The translations under genes were made by a program, and so were the position numbers. The notes below the pieces were generated by a model, which worked only from the letters and a program-made list of their open reading frames with translations, was not told where the DNA came from and made no database searches. From an uncultured Dorea sp. (GTDB taxonomy: Bacteria > Bacillota > Clostridia > Lachnospirales > Lachnospiraceae), in the NCBI GenBank assembly GCA_934295165.1, contig CAKRAT010000073.1, positions 1 to 9,639 of the forward strand: 9,639 nucleotides of DNA. The letters run 5' to 3'. Numbering within the stretch: position 1 is the first letter of the stretch; every line of letters starts with the position of its first letter. This document shows positions 5,835 to 9,639 of this stretch, in pieces.

Positions 5835-6680
5835 TTAAACAGCAATTATCTCCCCATCAATCCCTATCGTCACCACCTGCCAAGGAATAAATTTCCCGCT
5901 TGCTTTCAGTGCCTCCGTAGCAGCATGTTCCAGTCCTCCGCAGCATGGCACTTCCATGCGGACGATAGTAAGACTCTTGAAATCATTATGCTTGATGATC
6001 TCGGTTAATTTCTCCGTATAATCAACTGCATCCAGCTTCGGACAACCGATCAGTACAACGTGATTCTTAATGAACTCATTGTGGAAGTTGCCATATGCAT
6101 ATGCCGTACAGTCGGCTGCAATCAGCAGATTTGCATTCTGGAAATATGGTGCGCTCAGCGGCGCAAGCTTGATCTGGACCGGCCACTGACGGAGCTGGCT
6201 TTCCATGGAGTAAGCTGTCGGTGTGTTTCCATTGGTATTGCCGGTAACAGTATTAGCATTATCATGAGTGTGAGTATGCTCTACGGTGCGAGCCATAGCT
6301 CCCGGGCATCCGCCGTGTGGGGCTGCGTGATGGATTTCACGAGCCATAGCTCCCGGACATCCGCCGTGATGTGGAACAGCATCGTTATCGTGTGCATGAG
6401 CTTTCTTTGCATCCAGATGTTTCTTAAGTGCTTCCGGCCCCTTTGCAGCAAGATGAGCTTTTACGGCATCATCGTCGTAAGCATCTGCTTCACGCTCTTC
6501 GAATGTGATTGCATTAGTCGGACAGGCCGGCAGGCAGTCGCCGAGACCATCGCAGAAATCGTCACGCATTAATCTGGCTTTTCCATCTACCATCTGAATG
6601 GCACCTTCGTGACAGGCGTTGGCACATGCGCCGCATCCGTTACATTTTTCTTCATTTATATGGATGATTTTTCTGATCAT
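5835..6680 (-). CDS. Ferredoxin-like 4Fe-4S protein with His-rich linker and conserved C-terminal domain
   Basis: This is a 281-residue cytoplasmic iron-sulfur protein. Residues 1 to about 65 form a ferredoxin domain: cluster motif 1 is C13-x2-C16-x2-C19-x3-C23, and motif 2 is C43-x5-C49-x3-C53-P, in which Leu46 replaces one usual Cys. Residues about 94-140 are histidine-rich and carry HGGCPGAMAR twice (about 105-114 and 122-131). The C-terminal domain (about 160-281) has SQLRQWPVQIKL, ADCTAYAY, IGCPKLD and VPCCGG, giving four further cysteines (C191, C213, C246, C247). From memory, the layout is that of an uncharacterised clostridial '4Fe-4S binding protein' family; no reaction is known to me. 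A redox or electron-transfer role is inferred. The start at 6680 has an ideal AAGGAG ribosome binding site (6688-6693); a start at 6719 would add 13 residues with none and would overlap the -10 region. It is divergent from the GH3 gene. Confidence 0.82.
   Translation of the reverse strand: MIRKIIHINEEKCNGCGACANACHEGAIQMVDGKARLMRDDFCDGLGDCLPACPTNAITFEEREADAYDDDAVKAHLAAKGPEALKKHLDAKKAHAHDNDAVPHHGGCPGAMAREIHHAAPHGGCPGAMARTVEHTHTHDNANTVTGNTNGNTPTAYSMESQLRQWPVQIKLAPLSAPYFQNANLLIAADCTAYAYGNFHNEFIKNHVVLIGCPKLDAVDYTEKLTEIIKHNDFKSLTIVRMEVPCCGGLEHAATEALKASGKFIPWQVVTIGIDGEIIAV
6289..6368 (-). repeat. Duplicated 29-bp coding repeat in the Fe-S protein gene
   Basis: The copies at 6289-6317 and 6340-6368 differ at one base and are spaced 51 bp apart, so the reading frame is kept. 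Each encodes HGGCPGAMAR. Near-identity at the DNA level points to a recent duplication or to gene conversion. Confidence 0.8.
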
Positions 6681-6704
6681 AGTGATTCTCCTTTTCGTAA
6701 AAAA

Positions 6705-6710
6705 ATTATA
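6705..6710 (-). promoter_or_regulatory. Consensus -10 (TATAAT) for the ferredoxin-like gene
   Basis: On the minus strand a perfect TATAAT lies 24 bases before the start codon. The hexamer 17 bases upstream (TACCTG, 6728-6733) is a poor -35. The predicted transcription start near 6698 leaves just enough leader for the AAGGAG site. A good -10 with a poor -35 is the pattern of activator-dependent promoters, and two dyads lie upstream. Confidence 0.5.
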
Positions 6711-6733
6711 TTGTATCAACTGTCTTGCAGGTA

Positions 6734-6745
6734 ATAGTGTACTAT
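6734..6745. promoter_or_regulatory. Candidate operator 1: ATAGT-GT-ACTAT dyad
   Basis: These are perfect 5-bp arms around GT. The centre is about 41 bases upstream of the predicted start of the ferredoxin-like gene, the usual position of a class II activator site. The short arms keep confidence low. Confidence 0.3.
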
Positions 6746-6760
6746 AAAGGAGAAAGAGGA

Positions 6761-6779
6761 TGTTGTTGGAATAACAACA
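6761..6779. promoter_or_regulatory. Candidate operator 2: TGTTGTT-GGAAT-AACAACA dyad
   Basis: This is a perfect palindrome with 7-bp arms and a 5-base centre. It is centred about 72 bases upstream of the predicted ferredoxin-like gene start and about 165 bases upstream of the GH3 start codon. The placement suits a regulator acting on one or both divergent genes. No T tract follows on either strand, so it is not a terminator. Confidence 0.45.
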
Positions 6780-6880
6780 AAAATGAAAATAATTGCTATA
6801 CCTTACTGGGAAGGAGTGTAATGTATCTGTGGTATATTTGAAATAATAAATGTAAAGTATGGAAAAATAACAGAAAAATG

Positions 6881-6918
6881 TGTTAAAATTTTCCCAGTGC
6901 AGATGAGCATATTATAAT
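6881..6918 (+). promoter_or_regulatory. Candidate -10 elements for the GH3 gene
   Basis: Two candidates exist. TGT-TAAAAT (6881-6889) is an extended -10 that would give a leader of about 40 bases. TATAAT (6913-6918) is a perfect -10 but would start transcription at or inside the AGAGGAA ribosome binding site. Neither has a convincing -35. I favour the upstream one. No clear catabolite-responsive (cre) site was seen. Confidence 0.35.
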
Positions 6919-6935
6919 AGAAAAGAGGAAGTTAT

Positions 6936-9488
6936 ATGGCACAGATTTATGCATCGAAGACAGATGAGATCCAGAAGTATGAGACAGAGCATGAGAATGA
7001 AGTGCGTCGTCTGGCCGGGGAATGTATGGTCCTTTTGGAAAATGACGGAGTATTACCATTTTCAGAGGAGATAAAGAAAATTGCATTATATGGAACCGGA
7101 GCCAGACATACAGTGAAAGGCGGAACAGGATCCGGGGATGTTAATGTAAGGAAGACAATCTCAATTGCACAGGGATTAAAGGAAGCTGGATTTGAGATTG
7201 TTACGGAAGGATGGCTTGACAGATATGATCATGATCTGAAAGAAGCACAGGAATCATATCTGAAAAAAATAAAAGATATTTCAGATGAGACAGGAGAATC
7301 ATCGGTAATCGCAGGCTTCAAACATCCATTTAAAGAACCGGAACAGCCAGTGATTGGAGAGGGAAATGTAAAAGAGGCAGATGCAGCTGTCTATGTGATC
7401 GCAAGAAATTCTGGTGAGGGGAAAGACCGTCTTGCCGGAAAGGGAGACTATTATCTGAGTGACAGAGAACTTGAGAATATCAGGTTTATGACAGAGCATT
7501 ATCAGAACTGTGTTGTATTACTGAATACAGGTGGAGTGATAGATCTGACAGAACTGAAGAAGATTTCCGGGGTACAGGCAATTCTTCTGATCGGACAGAC
7601 GGGAAATATGGGCGGCCATGCAGTCGTGGATGTCTTAACAGCCAAAACGGTTCCATCGGGAAAATTAACGGATACATGGGCAGGAGCTTATGAAGATTAC
7701 CCGTCATCACGCAGTTTTAGTTACCGGGACGGGAATCTGGACGATGAATACTACAGCGATGGAATCTATGTCGGATACCGTTACTTTGATACATTTGGAA
7801 TTATGCCGTTATACTGCTTTGGATATGGAAAAGGATATACGGATTTTTCATTGGAGACGAAAGAAGTGACTGCGGATGAGAAGCTGGTTAAGGTAGAAGT
7901 AGAAGTGACGAATACCGGCAAAGTATATCCGGGAAGAGAAGTCGTGCAGGTCTATTATTCTGCACCGGACGGAGTGATGGAAAAACCAACGCAGGAACTT
8001 GCGGGATTTGCCAAGACGAAGCTTCTTGCGCCTGGAGAAAAAGAAGTGGTAACCATTACATTTGCAACAGAAGACATGGCTTCTTATGACAGCTATGATG
8101 CAGCATGGATTATGGAAGAAGGCGAGTACACGATCCGTGTGGGTAACAGCTCCCGTACAACGGAAGTGGCAGCAATCATAGATCTGGATGAAACGGTTCA
8201 GACGGTTCAGTTAAAGAATGTAATGAAAGATACAGAATTGGTGAAAGAGATCCATCACATGGTTCCGATCTTTGATCTGGAGCTGGATGACACACCATTT
8301 ATGCGTCCGATCCTGATCTATGCAGAGAACTTTAAGAAAAAGATCATGGAATATGAAGTGATGCGTACCGTACTGGAAGATAAAAGACCAGACGAAGTAT
8401 TAACACTGGAAGATGTGAAGAACGGAACTGCAACGCTCGAGGAACTGACGGCACAGCTGACGGTAGAAGAGATGGCAGATATTTGCGTGGGAACTGAGCG
8501 GCTGGAAGAAGGCGGTAGTGTAATCGGAGCTTCCTCCGCATGTGTACCGGGAGCTGCCGGAGATACCACTTCAGCGCTGATCGAAAGCCGTAAGATCCCG
8601 AATCTGATCCTGGCGGACGGACCGGCGGGACTTCGGTTACAGACACATTTTAAAACGGATAAAGAAGGAAATAAATTACCGGGCGGAGAACAGTTTGGAA
8701 TGGAAATTACACCATTTCCAGAAGAACAGCCGGAAGGAACACAGGATTATTACCAGTACTGCACGGCAATTCCAATTGCAACGACACTGGCACAGTCATG
8801 GGATATGGATCTTATCCAGAGAATGGGTGAGATTGTCGGAGAAGAGATGGAACGCTTCCATATTCATCTGTGGCTGGCCCCGGGGATGAATATCCACAGG
8901 AATCCACTGTGTGGACGTAACTTTGAATACTATTCGGAAGATCCACTGCTTACCGGACTGTGTGCGGCGGCTGACACCAGAGGGGTACAGTCTTACAAAG
9001 GACATGGAACGACAATCAAGCATTTTGCAGCAAATAATCAGGAAGATAACCGGATGTTCACGAATGCGCATGTCAGCGAACGTGCATTAAGGGAAATCTA
9101 TTTGAAGGGATTTGAAATTGCGGTGAAGACAGCACAGCCATATGCAATCATGACATCATATAATCTGATCAATGGAATACATGCTGCCAATCATTATGAC
9201 ATGCTTCAGAATGTAGCGCGTGATGAATGGGGATTTGAAGGTCTCATTATGACAGACTGGTATACATCCCAGGATGTATCGGCTATGGGAATGGCATCGG
9301 AGAGTGGAAAATACAGTCATTCCGACAGTGTGCAGTGCATCAAGGCGGGGAATGATCTTCAGATGCCGGGATGCCGGAAGAATGTAGAGGATATCGTAGA
9401 AGCTGTGAAGAACGGCAGGGGAATTACCAAAGCGGATCTTCAGAGATGTGCGGAACATATCCTTGGAATTGCATTGAAGACAATTTAG
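6936..9488 (+). CDS. Glycoside hydrolase family 3 enzyme with permuted domain order (beta-glucosidase-like)
   Basis: This 850-residue GH3 glycosidase has no signal peptide and so is probably cytoplasmic, acting on imported beta-linked oligosaccharides. The domains run in the order opposite to most GH3 enzymes. The alpha/beta sandwich comes first (about 25-300, with CMVLLENDGVLPF and GGTGSGDVNVRKT). A fibronectin III-like domain follows (about 302-410, with VEVTNTGKVYPGREVVQVYY and ELAGFAKTKLLAPGE). The TIM barrel is last (about 505-850). This order is known for beta-glucosidases of Ruminococcus albus and Butyrivibrio. Barrel residues include D561 in ADGPAGLR, GRNFEYYSEDP (660-670), K695-H696 in IKHFAANNQE, and the predicted nucleophile D774 in GLIMTDW. 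The likely acid/base is E161 in the GEGKDR motif of the sandwich domain. Substrate (glucoside or xyloside) is not decidable here. AGAGGAA (6924-6930) fixes the start. It appears monocistronic, with a strong terminator after it. Confidence 0.92.
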   Translation: MAQIYASKTDEIQKYETEHENEVRRLAGECMVLLENDGVLPFSEEIKKIALYGTGARHTVKGGTGSGDVNVRKTISIAQGLKEAGFEIVTEGWLDRYDHDLKEAQESYLKKIKDISDETGESSVIAGFKHPFKEPEQPVIGEGNVKEADAAVYVIARNSGEGKDRLAGKGDYYLSDRELENIRFMTEHYQNCVVLLNTGGVIDLTELKKISGVQAILLIGQTGNMGGHAVVDVLTAKTVPSGKLTDTWAGAYEDYPSSRSFSYRDGNLDDEYYSDGIYVGYRYFDTFGIMPLYCFGYGKGYTDFSLETKEVTADEKLVKVEVEVTNTGKVYPGREVVQVYYSAPDGVMEKPTQELAGFAKTKLLAPGEKEVVTITFATEDMASYDSYDAAWIMEEGEYTIRVGNSSRTTEVAAIIDLDETVQTVQLKNVMKDTELVKEIHHMVPIFDLELDDTPFMRPILIYAENFKKKIMEYEVMRTVLEDKRPDEVLTLEDVKNGTATLEELTAQLTVEEMADICVGTERLEEGGSVIGASSACVPGAAGDTTSALIESRKIPNLILADGPAGLRLQTHFKTDKEGNKLPGGEQFGMEITPFPEEQPEGTQDYYQYCTAIPIATTLAQSWDMDLIQRMGEIVGEEMERFHIHLWLAPGMNIHRNPLCGRNFEYYSEDPLLTGLCAAADTRGVQSYKGHGTTIKHFAANNQEDNRMFTNAHVSERALREIYLKGFEIAVKTAQPYAIMTSYNLINGIHAANHYDMLQNVARDEWGFEGLIMTDWYTSQDVSAMGMASESGKYSHSDSVQCIKAGNDLQMPGCRKNVEDIVEAVKNGRGITKADLQRCAEHILGIALKTI

Positions 9489-9507
9489 AATAATTTAGAA
9501 GAAGTAG

Positions 9508-9553
9508 AAAACAGGCAGGCAATCTATATATTATATAAAGCCGGCCTGTTTTT
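9508..9553 (+). terminator. Rho-independent terminator after the GH3 gene
   Basis: AAAACAGGC (9508-9516) pairs perfectly with GCCTGTTTT (9544-9552). The stem continues past one A/G mismatch as GGC (9518-9520) with GCC (9540-9542), and the loop is AT-rich and itself partly palindromic. A T run (9549-9553) follows the GC-rich stem. It starts 19 bases after the stop. Just before it, AATTTAGAA occurs twice in tandem (9482-9490 and 9492-9500), the first copy including the TAG stop. Confidence 0.88.
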
Positions 9554-9601
9554 ATATCCAAAGAGGTTTTTTTGCATTTTCTAAAAAATATCTAAACAGT
9601 G

Positions 9602-9630
9602 TTGACAAAAATATGTGGGAGTGCTATCTT
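9602..9630 (+). promoter_or_regulatory. SigA-type promoter for a gene beyond the window
   Basis: A perfect -35 TTGACA (9602-9607), an exact 17-base spacer, and a -10 TATCTT (9625-9630) preceded by TGC (extended -10) are present. It follows the GH3 terminator, so it probably drives a plus-strand gene to the right of the window. Confidence 0.72.
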
Positions 9631-9639
9631 AATAGTCGA

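Noticed and set aside
5688..6008. A 106-codon plus-strand frame covering the palindromic element
   Set aside because: It has no ribosome binding site, runs into the antisense of the ferredoxin-like gene, and shows no protein-like features, so the palindrome is treated as non-coding.
6060..6572. A 170-codon plus-strand frame with Cys-rich content
   Set aside because: It lies fully opposite the ferredoxin-like gene. Its cysteines arise from the reverse reading of Gly/Ala/His codons, and it has no ribosome binding site or family motif.
6760..6774. Four-codon ORF (ATG TTG TTG GAA TAA) after AAGGAG-like sequence
   Set aside because: It is too short to judge and coincides with the TGTTGTT dyad, which explains the sequence better.

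Overview
The window looks like an ordinary chromosomal stretch of a low-GC, anaerobic, gut-type Firmicute, most likely a Lachnospiraceae relative. This is an inference from protein style. The supporting genes are a CBS/DRTGG-containing family II pyrophosphatase, a two-domain S1 protein, a clostridial [4Fe-4S] protein with a 'CDGLG' second cluster motif, and a GH3 enzyme with the permuted domain order known from rumen clostridia. Promoters and ribosome binding sites are of the standard Gram-positive type. No insertion sequence, phage gene, CRISPR array, tRNA or rRNA is visible.

Layout, left to right. Positions 2-94 may be the last 30 codons of a plus-strand gene cut by the window edge. Positions 129-827 (minus) encode a two-S1-domain RNA-binding protein with a clear promoter. 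Divergent from it, 1025-2671 (plus) encodes a nucleotide-regulated Mn-dependent pyrophosphatase. It is followed after 21 bases by a flavin reductase-like protein (2693-3379) with an odd lysine-rich repeated tail, and then a hairpin terminator. Next come a membrane-anchored NodB-type polysaccharide deacetylase (3505-4296) and the AAA+ recombination/replication protein RarA (4367-5686). RarA converges with a minus-strand ferredoxin-like protein (5835-6680). The convergent gap holds a perfect 23-bp inverted repeat around a 41-base spacer. A 255-base divergent region with two dyads separates the ferredoxin-like gene from a cytoplasmic permuted GH3 glycosidase (6936-9488). That gene ends at a strong terminator, and a good promoter near 9602-9630 points to a gene beyond the window.

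The genes do not form one pathway. The pyrophosphatase and flavin reductase are probably co-transcribed, and the others look like single-gene units. No complete new system is evident. The points most worth following are the intergenic 87-bp palindromic element, which shares short words with the 3394-3456 intergenic region; the Fe-S protein's histidine-rich linker with a duplicated GGCPGAMAR motif; and the paired dyads between the Fe-S gene and the GH3 gene.
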